Shown here piece after piece: positions 38,408 through 49,204 of a stretch of 64,000 bases of DNA. Numbering within the stretch: the stretch's first letter is position 1; each line of letters starts with the position of its first letter. The position numbers were made by a program, and so were the translations under genes. This DNA comes from Pontederia crassipes (lineage: Eukaryota; Streptophyta; Magnoliopsida; Commelinales; Pontederiaceae). The stretch spans positions 65,238,118-65,302,117 of the forward strand of contig CM060190.1 in the NCBI GenBank assembly GCA_030549335.1, written 5' to 3'. The notes beneath the pieces are model-generated. The model saw nothing but the letters and a program-made list of their open reading frames with translations, had not been told where the DNA came from and did no database searches.

Positions 38408-38880
38408 TCCTTTGCCAAGCAAAAAAATCTCAATTTTCTTATTGTGAGCTCTTGTTTGTCCAATCAGCCACTATGAGCTCTTGTTTGATTCCTCTATGTA
38501 GCTTTCATAAATCTCGTCCGCGCTCTATGCAAAACATCTCCACTTTGATCGCATCCGTCAAACTCCTCGTACTATGTCTCAACCTACTGGCGTTTGAACT
38601 TCGGCTCTAACCTTCAGCATCTTGGAGTTTCATTGACAATGCTCCACCATCTCGACAAGCATCTGAAAAGGTTAGATTTGTTTTTCAAAAAATCTATTTC
38701 CCATTTTCCCCCTTTGATGAACATATTTTCTCTATTTATTTTAGAACGCCAACAAAGATTCGATGTCTTTATTTACCTGTTTATCTTTTTTCAGAACATC
38801 AGATTTTTTTTCTATAAAGATATTTCTTTATTTTTTTACTAGAATGTAATATTTGAAGTTTTCCTTTAAGTTTTAACCAA

Positions 38881-39957
38881 TATGGACAACAATATGGAGA
38901 TGGAGAATTTAAATTGGGATGATGAATGCATTATAGAACTTCATGATACACAATAAAGGTTTGCATCATAAATTTTTCTTTTTGTTATTATTTTAAATAC
39001 ATATTTATTTGAAATACAAAGCTTTTTTAACGGTGAGCAAGATATTGAAGGTATATATGACGAATAGTTTAAACAATAATGATCAGCTCGTTATAAAACA
39101 GCATGACACATGACAAAGGTATGCACCATAATCTTTTTTGTTACTCTTTTAAATTCATATTTTTTAACACAAGGCTTTTTTATAGTAGTGAGAAAGACTT
39201 TGAAGACGTACATAATGAAGAGGTACAAATTATGGCAGACAAGTATCATTTTTAAGACAGAAGCTGATGCATATGATTATTATAATTGTTATGCTAAATA
39301 AATGGTTTTTTCGTACGAAAATCTTGTACTAAAAAATCAAGAAAAACTAGTGAGATTTTGCGTAGGATGCTTGTTTGTTTGAAATAAAAGCATAAAGCCA
39401 TTAGTGATGAAGTAATAAGAAAGAAATCATATCGAAGAAGGGATGAACGCGAGGATTGTGGTGCACATTTACAAGTGTTTTTAAGGAGCAAGAAATGGGA
39501 AGTTAAAATTTTTCATGAGAAACATACACATGCTCTAGCTAGTCCTTCAAAGGTCAAAATGCTACATTCACACAATCCTTTAGTACCTCGTGTTGAAGTT
39601 GAAATGATGGAAAAAAATGCCTCATGCTAGAATTGGACCATCCAATATTGCTCGAGTTCTTAATTACCTTAGTAATGAATTGATGACTATCCAAAAGGGT
39701 ACGAAACTATATAAGAGCACAGAAAAAATAACGTTGGTACAAAATGCATGGCTATTATTAGCTATTTCACAGATAAATTAAAAGATGATCTTGGATTCTT
39801 CTTCAAATTAGAATGGAATGAAAAAAATGTTTTAAGGAGTATCTTTTGAGCAGATGGACGGTCAATAGATAGTTATATTACTTTTGGAGATGTTGTCTCC
39901 TTTCACACCACATACAAGACCAATAAATTATGCATGCCCTTTGAAACGTTCACAGGA
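38881..39957 (+). pseudogene. FAR1/FRS-like gene relic, N-terminal half
   Basis: A possible start at 38,881 (MDNNMEMENLNWDDECIIEL) is followed by duplicated short exon-like pieces, then the FAR1 DNA-binding region: FKTEADAYDYYNCYAK at 39,250-39,300. After a stop come basic segments and GKLKFFMRNIHMLALA. The start of the MULE-type transposase core follows: DDLGFFFKLEWNEKNVL, SYITFGDVVSFHTTYKTNKL and CMPFETFTGI. FAR1/FRS proteins are transposase-derived transcription factors; a true MULE relic is an alternative. The frame is broken by stops and ends abruptly at the CACTA terminus at 39,960. Confidence 0.65.
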
Positions 39958-39959
39958 AT

Positions 39960-41650
39960 CACTATAAGAAATTTGACAAATAGTGACACAAGAAACGCGA
40001 TGCTAATGTGGCGCTATTGAGTGACTGGAGAAAGTAGCATCTCGTTGGCGTCGTTCTAGCGTCGACAATATAAGACACCTAGAATCGGTAGCTAATAGCG
40101 TCTCAATAGCACCAATGCAAAAGACGACGCAAGCAGCGTCAATTGCATATGCTAGCTCGACGTTACGTTGATGCAAAAGTTGTTATTGCGAGCAATAGAG
40201 ATGAGACGTTAATTTGACGCGGACGTGGCGCAGAATGCTGAGACGCGATTCTAACGCTGAAGTGACGCCAGTTTTATACTTACGTCGACGCTAGTCCCAC
40301 GCTACTGTGCCATTAAGAACGATATATTTAAACTAGCATCGCATATATTTACGACGCCATTGACACGCAAAGGAGACGCTAATTGCGGACACTTTTACCT
40401 CCCATCACAACTATATTTTCTTCCCTTCTCACACTATACAAATATATAATGCATTCATCATTGATCACAAGCATCACAGACATCATATCAAATATAACCT
40501 TATAAAAAGTAATAAACTGAACTAACAAAACTAATATAATCCAAACGTATAAGCAGAACTAACATGTATATGTAATAAAAAATGTATAACAAAAGCATAT
40601 CTAATATAATGTAAAAGTTTTCAATCCTAAGTTTGGCAGTTGTCATTTCGGACATTCGATCCCGACGTGCTCGATCTTTGACCCGTTGAAATTGATTCTA
40701 CAACGAGATCAATCCCTAAATCGTCTGTAATAAAGGAGCTAATTGCTGCAATATCTACTGCAACACCTGCTATGATACCAGCTGCGATAACTGTTGTGAT
40801 AGTTGTTACGATAATTGCGTCATATCAGGTGCAGTGGATGAGCTCGGAGCAGATGGGCTGCTTGCATATCCTCTGTTCCTCCTAAATACCAGAGCGGCTG
40901 TGCCTAGGCCACGAAGGTATCATCCTCGTGTCGTGCGGGCCACCTCTTCCCAAACAATAGGGTCCTTTATGAAATAGAAAATCTATACAATCATATAAAC
41001 AATATAGATTATATAAATTATATAACATAAAAATTCACACATTAAAAATGTGAATGACTTTCGAGAATCATTACCTGGTGATTGAGTACTCGGATCGTCT
41101 CCGTACGTTTCAGTCATCTTCGCATTATACTCATCCTAAAAAATTTAAATATTGCACATTTAAAATATTATTTACACTACGTCACCAACCAAGTGAACAT
41201 GTGATGAGACTTATCAGAAGCCTACGAGCAGTGGGTGTGACCAAGTCGTTGGTATGTCACCAATGTCCAAGCATTCCTAATCCTCTTCGAAAATCGGTTA
41301 ACTCTTATTTTTCCTGACTTTCTTTGTCATTGTTCATCTGTCCTGTATGAACATCAAATACTTAGACTTTGAAAATTTATAAATTTAATAAAAATAATTT
41401 AAAAATAAACATACTTATCATTTCCTACATAGAGACTCTCAAATCGAGCGCCTAATATGTCTTGGGCATCTTTGTATGCCCTGCTCCAAAGTGAGGTCAA
41501 ACGTGACAATATTGTGAAACTTATATAATCGATTTCGGAGGTGTTTTGTAGACATCTATTCAAAAGTTCTCTAGATCGTTTCCAATCTAAGATCCAGATG
41601 AAACTGATTTGCCTCCTAAATAATACTATAAATTTAGTAATTTGAAAATA
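39960..41650 (-). mobile_element. Second CACTA element, truncated, with minus-strand accessory gene relic
   Basis: The intact terminus CACTATAAGAAATTTGACAA starts at 39,960, followed by a dense sub-terminal motif region (about 39,985-40,390: GATGCTAATGTGGCGCTA, GGCGTCGTTCTAGCGTCGAC). On the minus strand at 40,630-41,650 lie relics of the Transposase_24-like gene: DEYNAKMTETYGDDPSTQSP (about 41,070-41,135), a conserved block of that family, and a Gln-rich C-terminus. The other end is missing; Copia sequence begins at about 41,660. The element interrupts the FAR1-like relic. Confidence 0.7.
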
Positions 41651-41859
41651 ATATAAAAATAATTATGTAACCCAAACAAATTATGTTGATGAAGATAGTA
41701 CATAAGAGCTTGAAGTCACATGAAAATTAGAACAACCTCAATTGAAAGAAAGTTCTTCTCATGAAGAAGGTAGCGAAAAAGAAAAGGGAAATAAAATGAA
41801 AAATAAGTAGGAAATCGTGAAAGAATAGATGATCATCAACTAAGAATTGCATAAATGCT

Positions 41860-43430
41860 TCATCACATCCAGTTGAGCAAATTATTGGGAATATAAGTGA
41901 TGGAATCAAAACTCAAAACTCTTTTAAAAGTTTTTTTTCTTTTCTCTTTCAAGTTGAACCTTCCTGCATAGATGAGGCATTAAGTGATCCAAATTGGATA
42001 AATGCTATGCATAAGGAGTTAAATAATTTTGAGAGAAACTAAGTTTGGAAGCTTGTAGAAAGATATCATCCAACTGTTGGAACCAAATGCGTATTTTGAA
42101 ATAAGTTAAATGAAAATGGTGTCATTGTGAGAAACAATGCTAAAATTAGTGAACAAACGTTACTCACAAATTGAAGAAATTGGATTTGATGAAACTTTTG
42201 CTCTTGTTGCACGACTTGAAGCAATTTGCATACTTTTGGCTTTTGTTTGTTTTAAAAGGTTTAAACTTTTTTAAATAGATGTTGACATTTTTAAATCGGT
42301 TCATAAATGAAAAAAAGTATATTAAGCAATCAAAAGGCTTTGAAAATCCTAATTTTCCTAACCATGCTTTTAAACTATCAAGAGCTCAAGCTCCAAGAGC
42401 TTGGTATGAATGAATAAATATTTTTTTATTGAAAATAATTTTTAAAAAGTAATAGTTGACACCACACTATTTTTAAAGCATCTGATAAATTATATTTTAA
42501 AAGTGCATATTTATGTTGATCATATAGTTTATAGTGCTACTAATGAAATCCTATGCAAAGAGTTTGAATCTCTTATGCAAAAGGATTTTGAAATGAGTCT
42601 TGTATGTAAGCTTACATTCTTTTTAAAACTGCAAATGAAGCAAACAAATGACAGAATCGTTGGAAGTCAAGAAAAGTACATAAAAGAATTGCTCAAAAGA
42701 TTTGGAACAAATAATTGTACACTAAGCTCAACTCCAACGAGTACGCAACCAAACTTGATAAGGATGAAGATGGCAAGACAATTGACCAAAAAAAATGTAT
42801 AGAGGTATGATTGATAGTTTACTCTACTTAACAACATCAAGATCAGATATTATGTTTAGTGTGCACCTTTGTGCTAGATTTCAATTTACACCCAAAGAAT
42901 CTCATTTAGTGATTGTTAAAAGAATCATGCGATATTTAAAAAAATACTTATACTTTAGACATTTGGTAACTCAACTTTTGTTCTCCATGCTTATACTGAT
43001 GCCGACTTTGCTGAGTGCAAAGTTGATAGGAAAAACACAAGTGGAATGTGATATTTTCTTGGGAGTTCTCTCATTTCAGGAGCCGGTAAGAAATAAAATT
43101 TCATTGCGCTCTCTATTGCCGCTAGCAACTGCTGTGCACAAATCTTGTGGGTCAAACAATAGTTAGTTGACTATTGGTAGCCTATACTAGTGTACCCATA
43201 AAATGTGATAATATAAGTGCCATAGAAATGACAAAAAATCCAATAAATCATTCAAGAACTAAACATATTGACGTAAGATATCATTTCATTAGAAATCATG
43301 TGAATCATAAAAATATAGCAATTAAATGTGTCCACTGAAATTCAATTAGTTGATATCTTCACCAAGTCCCTAAGAGAAGACAAGTTTTGCATGCTTAGAA
43401 GAGGATTAGGAATGCTTAGACGTTGATAGG
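41860..43430 (+). pseudogene. Copia reverse transcriptase/RNase H relic
   Basis: Fragments DEALSDPNWINAMHKELNNF and VWKLVE mark the RT start. The open stretch at 42,503-42,802 contains the catalytic box as YVDHIVYS instead of YVDD, and KYIKELLKRFG. 42,795-43,166 gives YRGMIDSLLYLTTSRSDIMF, then RIMRYLKK. RNase H traces extend to about 43,410 (TKHIDVRYHFIRNHV near 43,260). Stops and frameshifts throughout. Confidence 0.8.
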
Positions 43431-44199
43431 GATATCAATTCTAAGCAAAGGTGATTTGCTTGTGCAAACTCATCTTTGGCTTGAGTTGAAAATCAAAGGA
43501 TGTTGCACAACATCTATATTACCCACCAAATTGCAAAAATTTTTTACTTCATTTAAGCACGTTTTATCGATCTACCGGTCAGGTAAATCAGTTGACCGAT
43601 TCTGTGCAATTCGGTCAACCACTTAGAATAATCGGTCGACCACTTGGATATTAAGGATTACTCGGAATGACTCTATTCAAATCGATCGACCGACTCATTA
43701 TTTTGGTCAACCGCTTGTACGAAAAATTAGTCGTTTAAAAGCTAGGGCACACTCGACCGGACCTCATTCACTTGCTCAGTCGACTCGCGACCGACCCTCT
43801 TGCCTCCTCGATCGTCGCCCAACCACCTCGTCTCTGATCATCATCATCGGCAAGGGCATCTGACGAAGATCACCTGGACGATCGTCGATCTCTGGTACAT
43901 ATTGTGTCCTCATCTCCATTTATATGTGCCAACACGATCGTCTATTTATTTGAGTTTTCCCTTTAGAGATTGTGCCTTTTACATTGTCGCCTTGTAATGG
44001 CTCCGCCCCACGCTAAAAATGCACATATTAGAGCATCACCCCCTCGCGGTCGTGCTCGCAGTCGTCCGTGATCATGCAGGTTGAACCCAAACTGATAGTG
44101 CACTTTCCTATGACTCCTTCGGATCTCCACCACCATCTACTGGCTATGACACGAATCTTTTTCGTACTTTCGTGTTTGGCCTTATAATCACTAGCTGAT

Positions 44200-45710
44200 C
44201 ACAATAGGTTTTTATCCCATTTTCCATTCAATTCACCCATATCGAGCCCTTATTTTGCCTAACTTTTGGCTATTTATGATTGGAATGCCATATGGCTATT
44301 TTCTATTTGTTTTGTATCCATTCTTGTAACTATAATGAGCTAAATTTCAACTCTTCTAGGATAGGGTAGTAATCTAGTTCAGTTGTGAATGGAGTTGAAC
44401 AACACTGATTATCAAATTCTGATTTCTGTTTTCTGCAATTCTGATTTCTGATTGATCATAATCTTGACATTGTGAGGTCATATTTATATTTACAACTGAG
44501 AGATTGTCCTTTGATCTACTCCTTATTCAGAAATGAATCAAGGGCTAATGGCAAGTTTCTAGGTTCAATCCCCAATTAAAAATCTGATTCATTCATTTCT
44601 GAAATTTGTTTTCCATTTCTAATTTCATTAAATTTGATTATTATCATTGTGAAGCCCTAATTGAATTAACAACTGAGAGGTTGCTTTATGGTTTCATTTT
44701 TGTTCAGTAATGAATCAAGACACAATGGTATTTCTAAGGTTTTAATCCCCCAATAGTTACTGATTTCAGTGCTGATTTCTGAATGTTAATTTCTGATTTT
44801 CTGATTCTGATTTTCTGAAATTATTGGATTCTGTCTTGCGGTTGTAAAACCCCTGATTCCATCATCCACTGAGAAGTGAACTTAGGGTTATCTTACTATC
44901 CAAAGATGGACCAAGAAGCAATGGCATGCGCTGGATTCCCATGTGTGATGTGTGATGATTTTACCCAATCCATTGGATTAATGTGGATTTCATTTCAATT
45001 TGCAGCTGAGAGACTGATTTAAAATCTTCTTGTTATTTAGAGAAAAACAAAGAAGCATTAGCATTAGGAATGAATTCATAGCATTTCTGATTAGTTGATG
45101 TGTGAAAGCTGGTTTGATTGAAGTGCCAAACTGAAATTGGCAAAATCTGAGAAGAAATGGCAAAATCAGTGAGGGACTTGCGCATATGCTAATGATAACT
45201 TAATATTCAGTGGGGATCCTTCTCTAATTCAATCTAGCTAACATTTATATAAGAATATAATGATTAGTTTTTAATTAATTATGTTGTGAGAACAGCCATA
45301 CTCAAGGTTGAATCAGATTTGATTTAAAATTATTAAAATGTTCCATTACATCCATAGCTGAATTAGATGAACCCCAACTCTTAGGAGAACCTTCCTCATT
45401 GATAGTTAACATTTTGAGCCTCTAGTTTAGCATTTATAATTTAGTTTCGATAAATTTCTAAAAGTCCAAAAATAGTTATCATTTTCCCTCAATTAAAATT
45501 CTATTTTCTGAATTATGTACTTTCCTATTTTTGTCACTTAAAGTAGGACTAGTCTAGATTGTTTTAGGGAGTCTTTGGCTTCAAATCACTGTGGATACGA
45601 CATTTGGGTAGACTACAATTGACCTGTATACTTGCAGTAGAGAGTGAGTTAGGGAGTTAAACAAAAAATTGAAAAATATCAAGTTTGACCTAAAAATCAG
45701 CAAGTTATCA
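44200..45710 (+). mobile_element. LTR-like insertion inside the Copia extra ORF
   Basis: About 1.5 kb splits the ORF relic. Its right part (CACTGTGGATACGACATTTG, GGTAGACTACAATTGACCTG, TATACTTGCAG) resembles LTR ends of Gypsy (Athila/TAT-type) elements, and its left part resembles their U3. The left flank AATCACTA and right flank TATCACTA may hold a 5-7-base duplication (ATCACTA). Exact ends are not certain. Solo LTR is the best guess. Confidence 0.4.
44400..45100. repeat. Diverged tandem repeat, about 4 units of 140-220 bp
   Basis: Successive blocks repeat the order TTCTGATTTCTGATT, a (T)GTGAGG/GTGAAG segment, CAACTGAGAGATTG (variants GAGAGGTTG, TGAGAAGTGA, TGAGAGACTG), TTCAGAAATGAATCAAG and AATGGCA/AATGGTA. 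Units start near 44,440, 44,620, 44,800 and 44,960. Confidence 0.6.
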
Positions 45711-45968
45711 CTACACTCCTCAATTTCACTACCACCTTATCTATGACAACTTTATAGCACACGTGAAGTCAAGCGTGCAATTACTATTAATTGGGACTCT
45801 CTTGATATGCCTAACGTACAAGAAATGTTTTCTGATATTGGTAGGTATCCTCTCATGACCTTATCCGAACGTGTCTATCCTCGCTTGGTCCGTTTGTTTT
45901 ATGACAACATGACAATTGAGAAAGATCTCCTCCTAACTTATGTCCTTGGACATCGCATCACTGTCGAT

Positions 45969-46430
45969 CAAGGTTATCAAGATCGGGATCTTATATAAGA
46001 TCGGAGGGGGGTCATAAGATCGAATATCGTAAGATCGGATCGGGGATCGTAAAATTCTATCTATTAATAAAATAATATATTTTTGACAAATTTTTCACAT
46101 TGAATCTTAAATTATACCTCGCTAAGACGTTTTTCATCAATTCTTAAGTCAAATTATATCAAAACATATTAAAATGAACAAAAGTTTATTTAACTTCATA
46201 TAAATTAATTCTTATTATCATAAATATATTTTGATTAATATTTAAATTCTTATATTAATTATATCAGATCGTATAGGATCGTATAAAATCGTAAGATCGT
46301 GTGATCAAAATTAAGATCGTATTAAGATCTTACACATAAGATCTTCAAGATAAGAACGAGATCGAAAGGGGTCTGTATGATCGTAAAATCGTAAAATCTT
46401 AAAATCTAGATCAAGATCTTGATAACCTTG
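45969..46430. mobile_element. GATC-rich MITE with perfect 16-bp terminal inverted repeats
   Basis: The left end CAAGGTTATCAAGATC (45,969-45,984) is the exact complement of the right end GATCTTGATAACCTTG (46,415-46,430). Inside both ends are runs of AAGATCG/ATCGTA motifs around an AT-rich centre. It interrupts the Copia extra ORF between codons of a continuous domain (HRITVD before, AIDHIVLRLIF after). The target duplication is not obvious. It has no ORF. Confidence 0.8.
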
Positions 46431-47577
46431 CTATCGACCACATTGTCCTTCGTCTCATCTTTGTATTCCTGTAATGAGAAACCACTATAGGATTTGTTTC
46501 TTATGTCATTCACTCGTGGCCTCCTAGTTCTCCGACCATTCATCCCGCAGTGGAGCTAGTGTTTGGCGACAGCGCTTCCCAATATAAGATTGATGATGTC
46601 CAGAAATATCTTCCTCTTGAACTTAAGATAGCACATCATATCTTGCCTTATATCATAACCCCTTGCTCTGGAAATTTAAATGAAGTTCAACATTTAGATC
46701 TTTTCTTTCTCTATTGTCTCAGTATTCGTGATGGTTCCCGTGTCGGCATCCCACACTATTCTCTTTATCACCTCGAAACCATGACCTGGAAATCATCCTT
46801 TGTACTTTGGCTCCTGAATTACTAAGATCCTTGTTCACTTTGGAGTCATCATTCCTCATGACGAGGAATTTATTCTCATTCGAACTTTGGATACTATCAC
46901 TTCCAACACTCTGTGCAGGAAACAGATTCCACGAGGTCAGAGAGGTGTCACCCTAAAGATGTCCCTTATGTCGCCCTAAACATTGATCACACTCAAGGGG
47001 AGGAACCCCACCCACAACATTCTCCTACTTCCAGTGCATTCTCCTCCTCTGGCGCCCTCGACCTGACTACTTTTACACGTGAGGTGCACGCCCTGCAAAG
47101 AGACGTTCAACGATAGGGTTGTGACATATGTTATCTCACTGGGGTGACACTTGACTAGTATGCAACTAAGGGGTTCGTTCCCACGAGAGTTCGCGAGGAT
47201 GACAATCCCGATGAGGATTAGGCTCTCTTTTGTGTACCCTTCTTTGATGATATCAAAAGGGGTAGTAGTATGTAGCATGTATGTTATGTTAAGATGATGT
47301 ATGTTATGGAACCTGCACCTTTTTTATGTAACACCGTTCATGCTATGTTTTGCTTATGTCTAAGACGTTATGTAATCTGATGTGAACAAAGTACCTTTTT
47401 GACGAAATGAATGAAAGATGGTTATGTTATTTTGGTAAAATTATTTTTTTGAACATTACTTATCATATATATGAAAATAGTATGCATGTATTTAGGGGGA
47501 GCATGAAATATCTTTATGAAGTAATTGCATTAACTCTCCATCGTCAATATGTTTGTCATCATAAAAAAGGGTGAGAT

Positions 47578-48678
47578 TGTTAAATCATGTATTATTCCCA
47601 TATTTTGATGATAATAAACACAATTGGCCGCCAAATGTTACTAATGAGTTTGTCAAGTGACACAAAAACAAGATTAACAGGAGAAGAGCAGACGAAGAAA
47701 TGACGGAGAAGTCAAAGATCGGTTGAAGGCTCGATCGGCTGAAGAATATAGAAGCTTAAAAACCGTTGAAGGTGATCAACCGGACGAACACTCGAAGAAG
47801 ACCAAAGCTTAAAACCATTGAAGTTATGAGACTAATCACAAAATCGATCGACTGGACAAAAAATCGAAGAGAACAGAAGCATAAAACTATTAAAGTTATA
47901 AGATCGGTTGACCGAATGCATGATTGATCAGAAGATGCCGGTCATAAGACTAGTCAACCGACTATGGATCCAAATTGAATAGAGAGTTAAAAACAAATGA
48001 AAATAAGGAACAAAATGTTCGACCGATGAAGTGACTAAAACTAATAGTGAGATGAAACGCAGTGGAAAATCTCTAGCCTGTCGACCGCCTCGGCACGATC
48101 TGTTGCAGTGACAGTCATATTTCATATCAAATCTTTTGATTACCTTCTAAATATAAAAGATCTCGTTAAGTAGGCTATAAAAGAAGTGCATAACTTAAGA
48201 GAAAAGTATCGAGTCGAGCACAAGCAATCAAGAGATCAAGGAAGATTATTTTCATCATTTTCTACTCTATAATCCTTCTAGTGATCATTTATGAAAAAGA
48301 GAGATTGAGAGATATGCAAAGTTGTATTCCTGAAAGCTCCCGTGTGAAAAGAGGATCGTCTTTCCTCTTGAGCGGAGAAGAAGGTGGTGCATGTGTAAAA
48401 GGGTTTCATTCTCCCTTTTAGAAAGGAGAGTGATAGTGAATCCCTTCTGGAATCAGAGCGGGGACGTAGGCGAAGGAGTTGGGTCGAGCCTCGTCAACAA
48501 ATCTTATGTTTGCTATTTTATTTCGTTATATTTTTGCATTAACTGCATTACATTTAGCATTTTCACGAAAAACTTCTAAATAAAAAGTTTAGAATTTGAA
48601 GATTAAACAAATGTTATACACCAATTCACCCCCACCACCACCACCCCCCTCCCCCTCTGGGTGCCCTACGATCCTCCA
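47578..48678 (+). repeat. 3' LTR of the Copia element
   Basis: Starts TGTTAAATCATGTATTATTC after an AAAAAAGGGTGAGAT purine tract and ends CGATCCTCCA after the CAATTCACCCCC...CTCTGGGTGCC block typical of SIRE/Maximus-type LTR ends. 1,101 bases. Contains several GATCGGTTGACCG-type repeats. Confidence 0.7.
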
Positions 48679-49204
48679 ATGATGGTATCTTTTGTTCTCA
48701 TATCTTGCATGTTCTCGTTTGGTGCATTTGCCTGAGCAATACATACTTCATCATTGGACGATGGATGCTCGATATTCAAAAGCTCGCGAGGTTAATGGTA
48801 ATGTGTCAAGTTAACAAGATAATCAATCTTTTGCTATGGAAAAGTGGCTCTACACCACCAATATGTATAGGGCCATTCAAATCGGTGTATGCTCGCCACA
48901 TCACTTGAAGTTGAAAGTCGTTGTACCAATTCTCAAAGATCTAATTGCTAAATTATCCGGTGTTAATATTTGTGAATCATTGTCAAATGATTTTCCAATA
49001 GACTCAAATTCAATGTTGACAAGATTGGAAATGATTATACGTGATCCAACTTATGTAAGAGCTAAGGGAAGACCAAAGAAGATGCAAAGATTGAAATCTG
49101 GCATTGAGATCATGACTTTGCAAAATGAAATCAAGCGAAGGACTTGTAAATTACGCAAACAAAAGGGTCATAATGCACGTGGTTGTCTGTTGACAAAAAA
49201 ATAG
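48679..49204 (+). pseudogene. FAR1/FRS-like gene relic, C-terminal part
   Basis: Resumes just after the Copia LTR: NDGIFCSHILHVLV (SWIM zinc-finger Cys-x-His), then after a frame change LPEQYILHHWTMDARYSKA, all typical of FRS proteins. From 48,836 the ORF gives IIRDPTYVRAKGRPKKMQR and RRTCKLRKQKGHNARGC, a Cys/His knuckle that lacks one expected Cys. It ends at TAG 49,202-49,204. The middle of the MULE domain (roughly 300 codons) is missing between 39,957 and 48,679. Confidence 0.7.

Larger units (their letters stand above)
43997..47115 (+). pseudogene. Extra ORF relic between Copia pol and 3' LTR
   Basis: It starts MAPPHAKNAHIRASPPRGRA at 43,997 and stops after about 23 codons; similar sequence continues to about 44,190. 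After a 1.5-kb insertion it resumes at about 45,740. One piece contains TREVKRAITINWDSLDM, MFSDIGRYPLMTLSERVYPR and LVRLFYDNM (to about 45,968). The next, at 46,550-46,825, contains YKIDDVQKYLPLELKIAHHI and HHLDLFFLYCLSIRDG-like sequence, and a Pro/Ser-rich tail ends near 47,115. The fold resembles the putative plant transposon protein found next to LTR elements. Its function is unknown to me. Confidence 0.5.
41660..48678 (+). mobile_element. 5'-truncated Ty1/Copia retrotransposon with downstream extra ORF and 3' LTR
   Basis: The order is RT (from HPVEQIIGNISDGI near 41,860), RNase H, an extra coding region downstream of pol (43,997-47,115), a purine-rich tract and a 1,101-bp 3' LTR. No 5' LTR, gag or integrase is present on the left; it joins the truncated CACTA element near 41,650. 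A coding region between pol and the 3' LTR is known for SIRE-type Copia elements; assignment to that lineage is inference. It contains two later insertions (about 44,200-45,710 and 45,969-46,430). Confidence 0.7.

Noticed and set aside
40150..40400. Second terminus of the CACTA element at 39,960, making a short MITE
   Set aside because: No inverted CTTATAGTG end is visible, and CACTA accessory-gene sequence continues to about 41,650, so a truncated long element fits better.
44565..44580. tRNA-like B box (GGTTCAATCCCC)
   Set aside because: No A box or acceptor stem fits around it. It belongs to the tandem repeat, where the other units carry altered versions.
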